A stretch of 64,000 bases of DNA from Glaciecola amylolytica (lineage in GTDB: Bacteria > Bacteroidota > Bacteroidia > Flavobacteriales_D > Crocinitomicaceae): NCBI GenBank assembly GCA_003856375.1, contig CP034120.1, forward strand, positions 434,001 through 498,000, given 5' to 3'. Made by a program: the position numbers and the translations under genes. Below are positions 20,701-26,689 of the stretch, piece after piece; the stretch's first letter is position 1, and every line of letters starts with the position of its first letter. Below the pieces are notes generated by a model, which made no database searches, had not been told where the DNA came from, and saw only the letters and a list, made by a program, of their open reading frames with translations.

Positions 20701-20929
20701 GGAATCTCAAGATGTGGGCAACCACCATTTTGGGATAGTTGCTCTGGCGTTCGGACTTTTTCCTAGCGAAACATTCATCTTAAAACAAGCCGGGGAATAT
20801 CAGATTAAATCAAAAACGTCGAAGCCAGAATGGAGAAAAGACCCTGATAAACCTCCCTATGGGGATGATCCTAGAGATCAAAAGTTTATAAAAGCAGGCT
20901 TTCAATATTACAAGAAAAAATGGGGGTAA
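11777..20929 (+). CDS. Giant secreted RHS/YD-repeat protein with C-terminal type-44-like toxin domain
   Basis: 3050 residues with a Sec signal peptide (about 1-27, ending FVTFSQ). The N-terminal part (GYAGDVNLFSGAYSSSIPLG, GIPYGDGWNLNIP) is the usual opening of Bacteroidota RHS proteins. Many YD-type repeats follow (YDSYGNLMKTINPS, YDAINRLTFADAS, YDVNGNLLSDDF), which form the hollow shell that encloses a toxin. The RHS-associated core lies at about 2750-2850 (DHLGNTRVSYT, GLDYRGARYYDSDVARFLSIDP, NPVRFIDPTG). After DPTG the last about 200 residues are unrelated to the shell. WDLK, a Gly-Asn/Gly core and PPYGDDPRDQKFIKAGFQYY resemble polymorphic toxin type 44 (Ntox44). Residues about 1155-1400 form a helical non-YD insert. 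The lipoprotein gene 2 nt downstream is the likely immunity gene. No T9SS sorting domain is present, so the export route beyond Sec is unclear. Confidence 0.9.
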   Translation: MKTNFTGMPKFLLAAAILFFNFVTFSQIIGGRNNSEMTPKVSEPAKISSGGYAGDVNLFSGAYSSSIPLGEVSTPGGLSYALSLNYNSSFSIGNTSPISKGIPYGDGWNLNIPTVSIESEVFNVFNYVAYCQENITGLATPLKYSDAGDKILNEGDLYWYSPYINIPGVASGRAVFKYIDDSDNQTVVFELNTFENHVEIRYNKSGWTIITADGTIYELSTAIQSYNAPANKRVLYYPPAANPPGNVALSVAASGYASSSTQKLVENSVSPKQQYNLWYCNAIRHKNKPLQSITFFYKGFGKFNYFKEFEQEAYRHAASSQFANTTFATEQDFSCYKDLLLMKIESYSVSGLVNRLELKYETDRDVLYANPNELIKYNFPNNGRLDSLYSYQSVFKDNLSDGTVYNWKRYQHTKASSITNADPVHPSNPYLTNYGYLRTSVAGANPIPFDHSFLESPRILDGTLIAGDIYEVKSSVSRTNGEDLRYSNSTIDISVVTGNLGNQVLGTNNAFNQFDNNVGAYYDHVQAFPKTRGINLFSTFNMALKWTLSYTENLKQTSNLFVMPNFPTNFHGLNIQIGPGNSDMNYSAAPSDVSTGVRPYTDKAYYFQYPSAVNSAADINSNFGIGMPWAMMLPIYKQMATTLNPMVSTSDALLTVLDLWWNLNDPSGTGYTHLNKPTKMDASVKLNEVEVIRYSKNPYMLRYVEFYNVNGDVGGLIETGLHLVSKKKLEYTSSRERILENYSYEFADSLRYKSNVMQVFVLLSKVRDIPIDDQTDTTFFPTTFLSYETFKSSTPYYDISSPLNGYAGKVLTKIVDHLGGITKIEYYPVSDLRTYYNSTLTFKKDCNGVSTKPIYGLSSAVTVNPVVKTILKNDEDDLVKTNVSSTNTGHKKWTYDFVASSKAYKQTQFEVQIPNFFNNRTASYDVGFRTVSVYGPTLVEGGTEYVNKTVYEHHGYKNSSGTGTPTREDYLYHGKLKSIKEYDVNNKLFSEKLINYEYTLAYKNGYERPNPVKTNLVWEQQYDNPGGNYEYKDYYLNQPFTYVYQGTTLVGEQAYKYLDVPVFHGGGGVMELPKSLEFYFYPQLKADTTINPDYLFHSYFIKKKEEINRKYDDYLYKQAIVTGTTLPNPHINTNWNPFGPGFTNPEIYNPVRVAAQITLIDNQSASVIVDSLLNQSPLLDTVLYHVMTSGTLSRAQKNEILLAQGDLSNATLIEFLNKLDYFAPEPYVAIIRRQKYIADEVLSAVIPRIKFDWDPLIVEELFFKNDYLSNQIVEELTGPNLAYFDPAMFTKLMAREPQLTESVIDGIINSKYLIPEDLSTILSNQVITEANYATIIANSSISDVTIVEIIETGGKYPDAATFDELISRGMRVEEMERVVAAADRDLESSILNALTLYYGLRPFIINFNFRGNPLDAYCNTPTLSNWNYIETKTTYEYYEADYRGTSNGRAYKVLMGLEDIPGRVVSLTDIFNSGGTKTINSLRLKHEPSWQVFSITNSSPHLPTAKDEKQYFYLYDLKNRYDRYWYNFDIKEINGESGDFYPLIKGSDTLMYTFRWDDEYSNAYMEEVPASPKYDGMTKSRQYGMRTTAFQQTFITKNQRDSKELRRSEYYFYDSRWKIDPFSVLETVPYSGPSCPETGTPPVDPVGCESCLRWKYGTEEEFIYNLPFNYCLWKDPVVGYYACPSSINYAACYPGVELIACYPDIVIPEEEDGPLKMIILTDALKNSLQLRSTIVQVDTVFDTRGISEDFNRMRFDRSNTQVAEFYIGGADEHDDQDFIYPYRMVFPYDTLTNVRIHKRNEHLQPALISNEVGLLTKFYYNTTRNKWNVDTNCTNSHYSFLYNYTSVETFNIGLPIRVTVGYTRPDSMSTRYSYTNDGQIKEVITHSGHTMEYSFDGFNRLRSVTENGSRLLSRNKYHLWEHDFSQTFKERAGENYVYTELYQDEMNGSNDVREFQKSFIDPMGRTWGTVRAYQGEGDVKISSGALQYDNWGRVILESKPIRMVSTSAAADQVAYTENLSSGLYNRTKYDHDPGSLDTRLSDPGIDLTDIHTVKKQTWITNSIYMSCELGLNGPELRLIMNSGATGAFRFTRASVKDQDNKEMITYANAMGQKVATLQTTIENGKIVTLFVYDSYGNLMKTINPSRQHSDYQYNMLGQLIREKDIDGGEKRYIYNKQGKISGVQDQLDRTNIIYSNRPALRFRKFEYNIYGNLTAQSLVTNPYHIDPFCFENKVLGEIDIPYTDVNGYEHYFDYVFSNRMSLDWLNTYKTLDPTNEDIEIESYGLPANSQYSAVQFEKTMNYGVSQLSPATLGKLIESRSYNLEGDAIQKILYEYNSEDLLRRQTITQHPENVDWNDQFTVLATISYPVYNYRGSLLEETLDMGSDGSVDMKYFYTYDQLNRLTYVHAVQGNLDISNATQMASYSYDDERGVIMKKSHHLDTGTGNEELTATHSYDDRNRLVSIFSSLFAEQMYYDGNTVPGYTAQGPNVLTQDYCFNGNVNGTRSSYNFTGASNYSSISPFAKPTTYGYKYDAINRLTFADASVGDYIDASYGNSSNSTPETSYRIGDEKMTYDKIGNIRTLTRLKPSGTIGGNIEWDAFVYTYASGKNLLTKVDELSTATDRNYTYDVNGNLLSDDFRLMDGTTYGRSSYPYEVMRSSPNGNISYLYDGVDQRIYKKVVTSDQTTQEMYIKDAQGRDLGIVTFTTNSGGTTQTKEYYVHGIDRIARVVTASGGNARIYTNEATLFIYDHLGNTRVSYTLMNNAVPYIVNAMDYYPYGKILREFDNGAGDRYLTTGHERDKETGLDYRGARYYDSDVARFLSIDPWAEKYPSWSTYNYVMGNPVRFIDPTGKGVESTHLDKNGRVLHSVDDGDNGVYLHENAYTDADVKKNYKSDNTSAGGKKIGEIGGTINIDKIYANIIETHVSMAKELYNPFEFKNLVKTGGDWDLKSNMKTIFGVANDGKTTFSFKGTLMESQDVGNHHFGIVALAFGLFPSETFILKQAGEYQIKSKTSKPEWRKDPDKPPYGDDPRDQKFIKAGFQYYKKKWG

Positions 20930-20931
20930 AT

Positions 20932-21294
20932 ATGAAAAATGTAACTAGTTATTATCTGTTTCTTTTAAGTGTTTTCTTTTTAAGTTCAGTGTTCAGTTGT
21001 TCAATTATGGATGATCCTGAGTTGAAACTGTTAAAGGAATTTAATATGTCGGATAGGGATTTAAAAATTAAAGTTTATTTAGTTCCACCTAATGCATCGA
21101 ATTCATGTTTTATACAAATCAAACGAATATGGAATAATAAAGAAGAAGTCATTGAAAACTTTGAAAACTATAATCAAATTGATAATGCATATTTCATTGG
21201 AAAAGATTCATTGAGATTGTTTTTGAGCGATGTTGACCATAAGAATCGTGTAAAAATAGATACCGTAGTTTATGTTTTGAAGAAAGCCTGGTAA
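20932..21294 (+). CDS. Small lipoprotein, probable immunity protein to the RHS toxin
   Basis: 120 residues from ATG 20932, 2 nt after the toxin stop. An in-frame ATG at 20920 would overlap the toxin end and is less likely. The signal peptide (YLFLLSVFFLSSVFSC) ends in a lipobox, so the product should be tethered in the envelope. The mature part is about 100 residues, acidic and Asn-rich, with alternating strands (LKIKVYLVPP, DSLRLFLSDVD) and no recognised family. Position directly behind a polymorphic toxin tip is the typical place for an immunity gene. The gene is AT-rich like the toxin tip. A terminator-like hairpin follows at 21333-21362. Function is inferred from context only. Confidence 0.6.
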   Translation: MKNVTSYYLFLLSVFFLSSVFSCSIMDDPELKLLKEFNMSDRDLKIKVYLVPPNASNSCFIQIKRIWNNKEEVIENFENYNQIDNAYFIGKDSLRLFLSDVDHKNRVKIDTVVYVLKKAW

Positions 21295-21332
21295 TGCTTA
21301 ATACCAACTATGGAATCAGACAAGTAATATCT

Positions 21333-21362
21333 AAAAACGTCCTGAATATTTGGGACGTTTTT
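21333..21362 (+). terminator. Terminator after the RHS toxin/immunity operon
   Basis: Stem AAAAACGTCC / GGACGTTTTT, loop of about 10 nt. The stem's own T tract supplies the U run. The rest of 21363-21536 shows nothing coding that I can support. Confidence 0.7.
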
Positions 21363-21536
21363 AGGTTCGGAAATCGCCAATTTCACAGAAAGTTATTAAT
21401 AATTGCATTTCAAAGGGAAATCATTGAATCAGTTTTTCAAAAGTTGATCAAAGTGTGCTGCAACAATAGTTGTAGAATACTTTACTTATAAAAAAGGCAC
21501 AGGATAAAATCAAAGTGCATTGGGTGATAAATGTCT

Positions 21537-22016
21537 TTATCTGCTTAATTCCAAGACAAGCGCCAAAATCCCAATCAACAAACACAGGGGAGAATAAAAC
21601 TTGCTGTCGCTTTTTCCGAATTGGGTGTGTTTGTGCTTTTTGAAAAAACCAACATAGTTGAATTCGCCAATTGCACGAACAATGAAAATACCTGCAATGA
21701 TCCAAAGTCCTGATTTGCGCAGCCAAATAGGCAGCGGGAAATGGATTGTTTCACTGATGATCAAAGGAAGAAGTCCAAATGCGAGCAGACCCAGAGCTAC
21801 AATGAGCGTTACTGCAATTCCCGGGTTCATAACTGCTTCCGTGTCATTTATGGTAGGAATTGCTGTGCTGGCTCCCCATTTTCCACCAAAAGCCCAGTAA
21901 AAATGAATTCCGGACAGAAACAAAAAGATCAGGAATAAAATGCTTGCAATGAATGTGATCATGAGTAAACGATTCTTTGAGTTAATCTGATAAAGTCGGA
22001 GCGAATAATTATTCAC
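21537..22016 (-). CDS. DUF3995 family membrane protein
   Basis: 159 residues (or 141 from ATG 21962) with four hydrophobic segments. GIHFYWAFGGKWGAS after the first segment and FNYVGFFKK...FGKSDSKFYSPLCL near the end are the conserved signatures I associate with DUF3995. Function is unknown. It is the last gene of a minus-strand operon, starting 11 nt after the LURP-one-like gene. The longer start is given because it fits the short spacing. Confidence 0.75.
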   Translation of the reverse strand: MNNYSLRLYQINSKNRLLMITFIASILFLIFLFLSGIHFYWAFGGKWGASTAIPTINDTEAVMNPGIAVTLIVALGLLAFGLLPLIISETIHFPLPIWLRKSGLWIIAGIFIVRAIGEFNYVGFFKKHKHTQFGKSDSKFYSPLCLLIGILALVLELSR

Positions 22017-22027
22017 CCCGATTCATG

Positions 22028-22678
22028 TTATCCTCTTCTTCTTTCCAATAAGATCATCATCATCAAGGAAAGTACGATGCATTCATCTTCGCTTGCGTTA
22101 TGCGTATCGCCGATTTTCTCAACGGTAAACTTTCTCCCGAAAAAGGAAGGGTCTTTCTTCAGACGCATCACTTTTGTTCCGTCCGGTCTTCCCACAATGT
22201 ATTTCGGGTTGAACACATAGCCGGTAAACATTCCCAGAACCGGAATATCACTGAACAAACCATCCATTACTTTTGTCCAGGCGTTTTCCTCCATGATATG
22301 AAATGCCAATTGATGGTTCTGGTCGTATACATCATAGCGGGCTTTCCAGATGGAAGCCCAGCCTCTGCGGGCAACGCGGCCTTTGTCATTTCCGTATTTA
22401 TCCGTGAAAACATAAGTCGCGGAAAAATCAATCCACTTGTTGGCTTTGATCGTAAATTCCAGATTTTGCTTGCTGGTATCTGCGAAAACCTGAATTTCAT
22501 CAATGAACTTGAATAATTTCTGACGAACGTAGGCCAAAGTGTTGGAACTGGAATCTTCAATGACGAAATCACTGGAAAGTGTTCCGATTTTGAAGGTCAA
22601 TTTTAAAGGGTAGTTTAGATTTTTTAAGTCTACATTTTTGTGAGCAAAAAAGCTCATGTTGTCCAGAATTTCGCTCAT
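22028..22678 (-). CDS. LURP-one-related (tubby-like fold) protein
   Basis: 216 residues, no signal peptide. The pattern YPLKLTFKIGTLSSDFVIEDSS...LAYVRQKLFKFIDEIQVFAD, followed by strands such as RYDVYDQNHQLAFHI, fits the LURP-one-related family (a 12-strand barrel around a central helix, related to tubby and phospholipid scramblases). The late hydrophobic stretch (CIVLSLMMMILL) corresponds to the buried helix of that fold rather than a TM anchor. Role in bacteria is unknown. It lies 3 nt after the DUF1801 gene, so they are co-transcribed. Confidence 0.75.
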   Translation of the reverse strand: MSEILDNMSFFAHKNVDLKNLNYPLKLTFKIGTLSSDFVIEDSSSNTLAYVRQKLFKFIDEIQVFADTSKQNLEFTIKANKWIDFSATYVFTDKYGNDKGRVARRGWASIWKARYDVYDQNHQLAFHIMEENAWTKVMDGLFSDIPVLGMFTGYVFNPKYIVGRPDGTKVMRLKKDPSFFGRKFTVEKIGDTHNASEDECIVLSLMMMILLERRRG

Positions 22679-22681
22679 AGG

Positions 22682-23140
22682 TTATTTGGATTTAAGATTC
22701 TTTTCGTAAAGGGCAATCCATTCTTCCGGCTTCACTTTTGAAACCAGTTTTCCGATCAGGTCGAATGGAATCTGATCCGGTTTTTTAAAGCGCACACAGC
22801 TTTTTCCCATGTCCAGTTTGGTTTTACTCACTTGTTGGTATTCCGAAACGAACCAGTCCAGTAATTCCGGATTGGCATACAATCCCATATGATAGAATGC
22901 GATGAAATTCTTTTGTGAAGTAAAACTCAAAAAGGGAAGAGGCAGCTTGGGATCACAGTGATAGCCCGGAGGATACAATGAGTGAGGAACCACGTAGCCG
23001 ATCATTCCGTAATTCAGGCATTCCTGAAATCCTGTGGGAAGATTGTCCAAAATGGTTTTCCGAAGCCTGTTCAGCGCTTCTTTGCGTTCTTCCGGAGCGT
23101 TATTGATCAATTCGTCGGGTGTAGTGCCTGGAGTTTGCAT
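22682..23140 (-). CDS. DUF1801 (YdhG-like) protein
   Basis: 152 residues. The opening TPDELINNAPEERKEALNRLRKTI and the core FQECLNYGMIGYVVP...FLSFTSQKNFIAFYHMGLY...LDMGKSCVRFKKPDQIPFDLIGKLV are typical of the DUF1801/YdhG fold (iron-sulfur scaffold-like frataxin superfamily relatives in some annotations). Biochemical role is unknown. It is the first gene of the three-gene minus operon with the LURP-one-like and DUF3995 genes. Confidence 0.85.
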   Translation of the reverse strand: MQTPGTTPDELINNAPEERKEALNRLRKTILDNLPTGFQECLNYGMIGYVVPHSLYPPGYHCDPKLPLPFLSFTSQKNFIAFYHMGLYANPELLDWFVSEYQQVSKTKLDMGKSCVRFKKPDQIPFDLIGKLVSKVKPEEWIALYEKNLKSK

Positions 23141-23222
23141 ACAATTAAATTTTGCTCCAAGTTAGAAGTTTTTACTGAATAGTTTGTCCGGAATCCGATT
23201 GAAAAAAAGAATTTACAAAACA

Positions 23223-23250
23223 AAAAAGACCAATGTTTTATTGGTCTTTT
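23223..23250. terminator. Hairpin terminator, usable from both strands
   Basis: Perfect stem AAAAGACCAAT / ATTGGTCTTTT with a 5-nt loop. It lies just after the stop side of the 23273-25153 gene on the minus strand and upstream of the DUF1801 operon. Confidence 0.85.
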
Positions 23251-23272
23251 CATTTGAGTTTCTATGATTGAA

Positions 23273-25153
23273 TCATTCGATGATGATTTTATGTGTCGAG
23301 ATATTTTTCCCGTTCTGAGAGATCGTCAGCAAGTAAAACCCGTTTTGAAAACCACTCACATCAATAGAAGTAGAAGAGATTCCTTTTTGAATAGTTTGAT
23401 TGCTGTTAAACACGCTTTGTCCATTCAGGTTGGAGAGAACTAATTGATAAGCTGTTTCCGTTTTTGAAGTGATAATGACATTCAAGTCATTGGCAGCAGG
23501 ATTCGGATACGCTTTTACGATTTCCAGATCATTGATGAATTGTTGTTCGATAGCCAGAGTATTGGATGTAGCCGTGTTTCCGTTATCGTGCACCAATTTC
23601 ACCCGATAGTATCCCATATTATTGATGATTGGCTGTAAATCTTCGAACTGATAACTCAGTGCTTCCAGACTCAGACCTTGCGCATCCACAGAACCGATTT
23701 CAAAATAAGAGCTTCCGTCTTCGCTTCGTTCAATAATGTATCGATCTACGTTGAATTCACTGGAGCTGACCCATTCCAATTTGTTGTATCCGGATTCATT
23801 TTGACCCGTCAGATTGATTGTTTCCGCACCGAGAGGAGAACAGCTCACAACGGCAGTTCCGCCAAAAGATAAAGGAACAGTAGTGATGGCCGAAGAATAA
23901 TTGGATAAACAGATTAAGAATTGAGTATAAGATCCCGGATTAAGCGGGTCTTCCCAATTGGTCATAGAAGTGGCTCCGGCAGGTAAAGTAGTTGCCAAAC
24001 CGGTAAATTCTTCACAGGAACCATTGTAATTACAGCGAATCGGAGCCTGGGTACCGGCAAGAATGCTGGCGCAGGTAGTTGGTGAGTAGGCCCACATAGA
24101 CCAATCCAAACAGTTGAATGTTCCGGAACTCGGTGTTCCCAGTTGGAAGGTCAAACTTCCACCCGTTAATACATTGACAATCATCCAGGTGCTGTTTAGT
24201 TCCTCGGATAATAAACATCCCGGATTGGAACCTACCACATTGACATCCGGATTTGCGGTACAGGTTCCTGCATCACAAATTTCATTGATAGCTCCGAAAC
24301 CATTCGGGTCGATAGCGAAAGAAGCGTTTGAACAAACATTGGCGGCAACGTTACAGTCTCCGGCAACGGTTGGTCCTGCTGAAGGACAAGTCAGTGAAAA
24401 TGTGATTCCGGATGCAGCCGTAGAAGTTGCATCCATCAAAAAGTAATATGTTGAGCCGGCTGTGAGTGAAATGGAACCAACAGATCCTGCCGTTGTCGCA
24501 ATCCCAGCGCAATTCCATCCGGTTGCGGAACAACCTCCGGCATTTGTCATCCATCCGATGGCATAGCCACCTCCGGTAACGGATGTTACGTTAAAGGAAT
24601 AAGTTCCGGTTGTCGTTGCAGTGTAAGTATAGATTTGTTCCAGACCCGGAGTGGCTGTTGCGCACAGAGTAGAAACAAAAGAAGATGCTCCGGTTGTTGT
24701 GAGATTGAAGGCCTGCCCGCATCCGGGAATGTTTGAGACGCTGGCACAAGGACCGGTGCCGCAGGAGTTACAGGTAATCGTTGTTGTTATACAAGTCATT
24801 CCGGTACCGCAGCCACTGCAATTTGAGCTAATAACCATGTAATAAGTTCCGGACGTGGCTGCTGTAAAGGTAACAGACGACGTTCCGAAAACAACCACGG
24901 GTCCGTTTGATGAACCGGTGTGGATGGTAATACAAGCAGCAGGGCTGGCTGTAAGGGTGTAAGAACTTCCGGCAACAATTCCGGTAATGGTATTGAAGTC
25001 TCCTGCCCAATTACAGGAAGCGACTGTTACCGGAGCGCTTCCCGTAGGAGCTGGAGTTGTGTTGAAGGAAGCTCCTCCGGAACATTGTCCCCAACTGTTG
25101 TTTGATTCCGAAATAGTGATTGAAACGAGTAATAGTAAGTAAGAGATTCTCAT
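23273..25153 (-). CDS. Secreted T9SS cargo protein with Gly/Thr/Cys-rich repeats and type A sorting domain
   Basis: 626 residues with a signal peptide (cleavage near SWGQ). Residues about 25-285 are low-complexity, Thr/Ser/Gly/Cys-rich beta segments of two or three related PPC-like units (SGTYYMVISSN, TGTYSFNVTSV, GSTYYFLMDAT). At about 300-430 another domain has GCLLSEELNSTWMIVNVLTGG, also found in the 62366-63679 protein. A fibronectin/T9SS linker follows (GYNKLEWVSSSEFNVDRYIIERS). The last about 80 residues are a type A sorting domain starting VKAYPNPAANDLNV and ending with a Lys-rich strand. It should cross the outer membrane through the T9SS and be surface-attached or released. No enzymatic motif was seen. 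Confidence 0.88.
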   Translation of the reverse strand: MRISYLLLLVSITISESNNSWGQCSGGASFNTTPAPTGSAPVTVASCNWAGDFNTITGIVAGSSYTLTASPAACITIHTGSSNGPVVVFGTSSVTFTAATSGTYYMVISSNCSGCGTGMTCITTTITCNSCGTGPCASVSNIPGCGQAFNLTTTGASSFVSTLCATATPGLEQIYTYTATTTGTYSFNVTSVTGGGYAIGWMTNAGGCSATGWNCAGIATTAGSVGSISLTAGSTYYFLMDATSTAASGITFSLTCPSAGPTVAGDCNVAANVCSNASFAIDPNGFGAINEICDAGTCTANPDVNVVGSNPGCLLSEELNSTWMIVNVLTGGSLTFQLGTPSSGTFNCLDWSMWAYSPTTCASILAGTQAPIRCNYNGSCEEFTGLATTLPAGATSMTNWEDPLNPGSYTQFLICLSNYSSAITTVPLSFGGTAVVSCSPLGAETINLTGQNESGYNKLEWVSSSEFNVDRYIIERSEDGSSYFEIGSVDAQGLSLEALSYQFEDLQPIINNMGYYRVKLVHDNGNTATSNTLAIEQQFINDLEIVKAYPNPAANDLNVIITSKTETAYQLVLSNLNGQSVFNSNQTIQKGISSTSIDVSGFQNGFYLLTISQNGKNISTHKIIIE

Positions 25154-25163
25154 ATACAGCAGT

Positions 25164-25787
25164 TTAATCGATAATTAAATATTCCATTTCACTCAGGATG
25201 ATGTTGCGTCTGGGTTCTGCCAGATTTTTCCATTCATTAAAACGGATGTGCATGCGATTTGTGCTCGAAGTTATTTGCAGATAGGCTGCAGGATAATCTT
25301 TGGCCCAGTCCCAAACTTGTTCTTTATAGCTTTGAAAGTCAGATTCCATAAAGCTTGAACTGGTCCATTGCGGGAAAGGTCTTTCCGGTAACTCGTTGAT
25401 CAGAGAGTTCAGGTTGTATCCCTGAAGGAGATTGTTCAGTTCGTTGCTGGATTTTAAGGTGATCTGGATACTTCCTCTGAAAATGAACTGAACTGCTGTG
25501 TTGTTTTGTCTCAGATGTTCGTATTCGGTTACATCGAAGTGGTGAATATTCAGGAGTTCTTCTATTGAAATACCTGTTTCGTTATTGGCGTAGGTATAAC
25601 TGGTTGTGAAGTAATTCCAGAGTACTTGCAGCCGGGTTGGATCGATTTGAGAAATTTTCGCAATTCTTTCCGGTAGATGGTGTTTTTGAATAATCCTATT
25701 GGAGGCAATAGTTGTGTAATTTGTTTGGGCATAAGCCACAGTGAATGAGCCCAAAATCAGGCCGAGTAGTAGGTGCAATGTCTTCAT
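25164..25787 (-). CDS. Exported protein of unknown function, upstream partner of the T9SS cargo gene
   Basis: 207 residues from ATG 25787, which gives a clean signal peptide (MKTLHLLLGLILGSFTVAYAQ). An earlier in-frame ATG is rejected. The mature protein is mostly helical with hydrophilic loops. No motif is recognised. It is 10 nt upstream of the T9SS cargo gene on the same strand, so both are probably made together. A link with that cargo is inferred from position only. Confidence 0.65.
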   Translation of the reverse strand: MKTLHLLLGLILGSFTVAYAQTNYTTIASNRIIQKHHLPERIAKISQIDPTRLQVLWNYFTTSYTYANNETGISIEELLNIHHFDVTEYEHLRQNNTAVQFIFRGSIQITLKSSNELNNLLQGYNLNSLINELPERPFPQWTSSSFMESDFQSYKEQVWDWAKDYPAAYLQITSSTNRMHIRFNEWKNLAEPRRNIILSEMEYLIID

Positions 25788-25965
25788 AATCAATAGTGTT
25801 TGCGACAAGTATACAAAATAACACAATGTTAAGGAACTAACAAGTCATTTAAATGTATAAACAGGTACTTCTGTCGATTATTAAGCGGGTTTTGATGAAT
25901 ATTTATGGGTTTTGAGAAAATGTTTCGCTTTGTGAATGAGTTTGTTACGTGTTTTTGTGATCAGA

Positions 25966-26592
25966 TTATGACCTCATTGTTACGTGAACAACTGCTTTTG
26001 TTTCGAAAAATTCTCCGGGGAAAATTGTTTGAAGAGAGTAGATTGTATAGGCTTGTTTTACCGGGGATAATTCTTCTTTCAGATCGCCTCCTTTGAGGTA
26101 TAAAATTCCGTTCGGAAGCGGATTTTTATTCTCAGAAAGAAATTTCCCTTTTGTCCATGGAAGGAATGCCGGCATGGCTGTAACTGCACGACTCACAATG
26201 AAGTCAAATTGCTCCTTGATTTCTTCTGCACGGGCATGTGTTGCACGAACATTTTTCAATCCCAAAGCCTCGGCAACTTCTTTTACCACTTTGATTTTCT
26301 TCCCGATTGAATCAACGAGGTGAAACTGAACTTCAGGAAATAGAATTGCCAGCGGAATTCCCGGAAAACCTCCTCCCGTTCCGATGTCCAGAACGTTCGA
26401 TCCCGGAGTAAAGAGCATCACTTTTGCAATTCCCAAAGAATGGAGTACATGGCGTTCGTAGAATTCATCCATATCCTTTCTCGAAATCACATTGATCTGA
26501 GCATTCCAATGTTCATACAAGTCTTTCAACTGCTCAAACTGTGAACGCTGTGTATCTGTGAGATCCGGGAAATATTTGAGGATTAGCTCCAT
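25966..26592 (-). CDS. rsmG: 16S rRNA (guanine(527)-N7)-methyltransferase RsmG
   Basis: 208 residues, the family length. It methylates N7 of G527 in 16S rRNA, and loss gives low-level streptomycin resistance in other bacteria. The SAM-binding core is clear: NVLDIGTGGGFPGIPLAILFP (motif I) followed by HLVDSIGKKIKVV (motif II). The N-terminal WNAQINVISRKDMDEFYERHVLHSL and later FIVSRAVTAMP segments are also family signatures. It lies 97 nt downstream of purL on the same strand, separated by a palindromic repeat cluster. Confidence 0.96.
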   Translation of the reverse strand: MELILKYFPDLTDTQRSQFEQLKDLYEHWNAQINVISRKDMDEFYERHVLHSLGIAKVMLFTPGSNVLDIGTGGGFPGIPLAILFPEVQFHLVDSIGKKIKVVKEVAEALGLKNVRATHARAEEIKEQFDFIVSRAVTAMPAFLPWTKGKFLSENKNPLPNGILYLKGGDLKEELSPVKQAYTIYSLQTIFPGEFFETKAVVHVTMRS

Positions 26593-26600
26593 ATGGTTTT

Positions 26601-26689
26601 TTGCCCCCTCCTTAGTCCTCCCTTGAGGGAGGATATTGAATCAGTCTCCCCCTTTGGAGGGGGAATAAGGGGGAGGACTGACTTAATTA
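26601..26689. repeat. Palindromic pyrimidine/purine intergenic repeat between purL and rsmG
   Basis: Two local hairpins (TCCTCCC-TTGA-GGGAGGA at 26616-26633; TCCCCCT-TTGG-AGGGGGA at 26647-26664) and a longer-range pair (AGTCCTCCC at 26614-26622 with GGGAGGACT at 26671-26679). The right half recurs in reverse orientation at 33229-33260. It may act as purL terminator or as a processing/attenuation site for rsmG. Confidence 0.75.

Noticed and set aside
11777-20929. Possibility that the giant RHS frame is two or more merged genes
   Set aside because: No internal stops, and shell motifs run continuously from the signal peptide to the core region; only the helical insert interrupts them.
21294-21491. 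Small frame after the immunity candidate
   Set aside because: It runs through the terminator-like hairpin and has no coding pattern.
26601-26689. CRISPR or transposon remnant in the purL-rsmG gap
   Set aside because: No regular spacers, no transposase and no target-site duplication; it is a palindromic repeat only.
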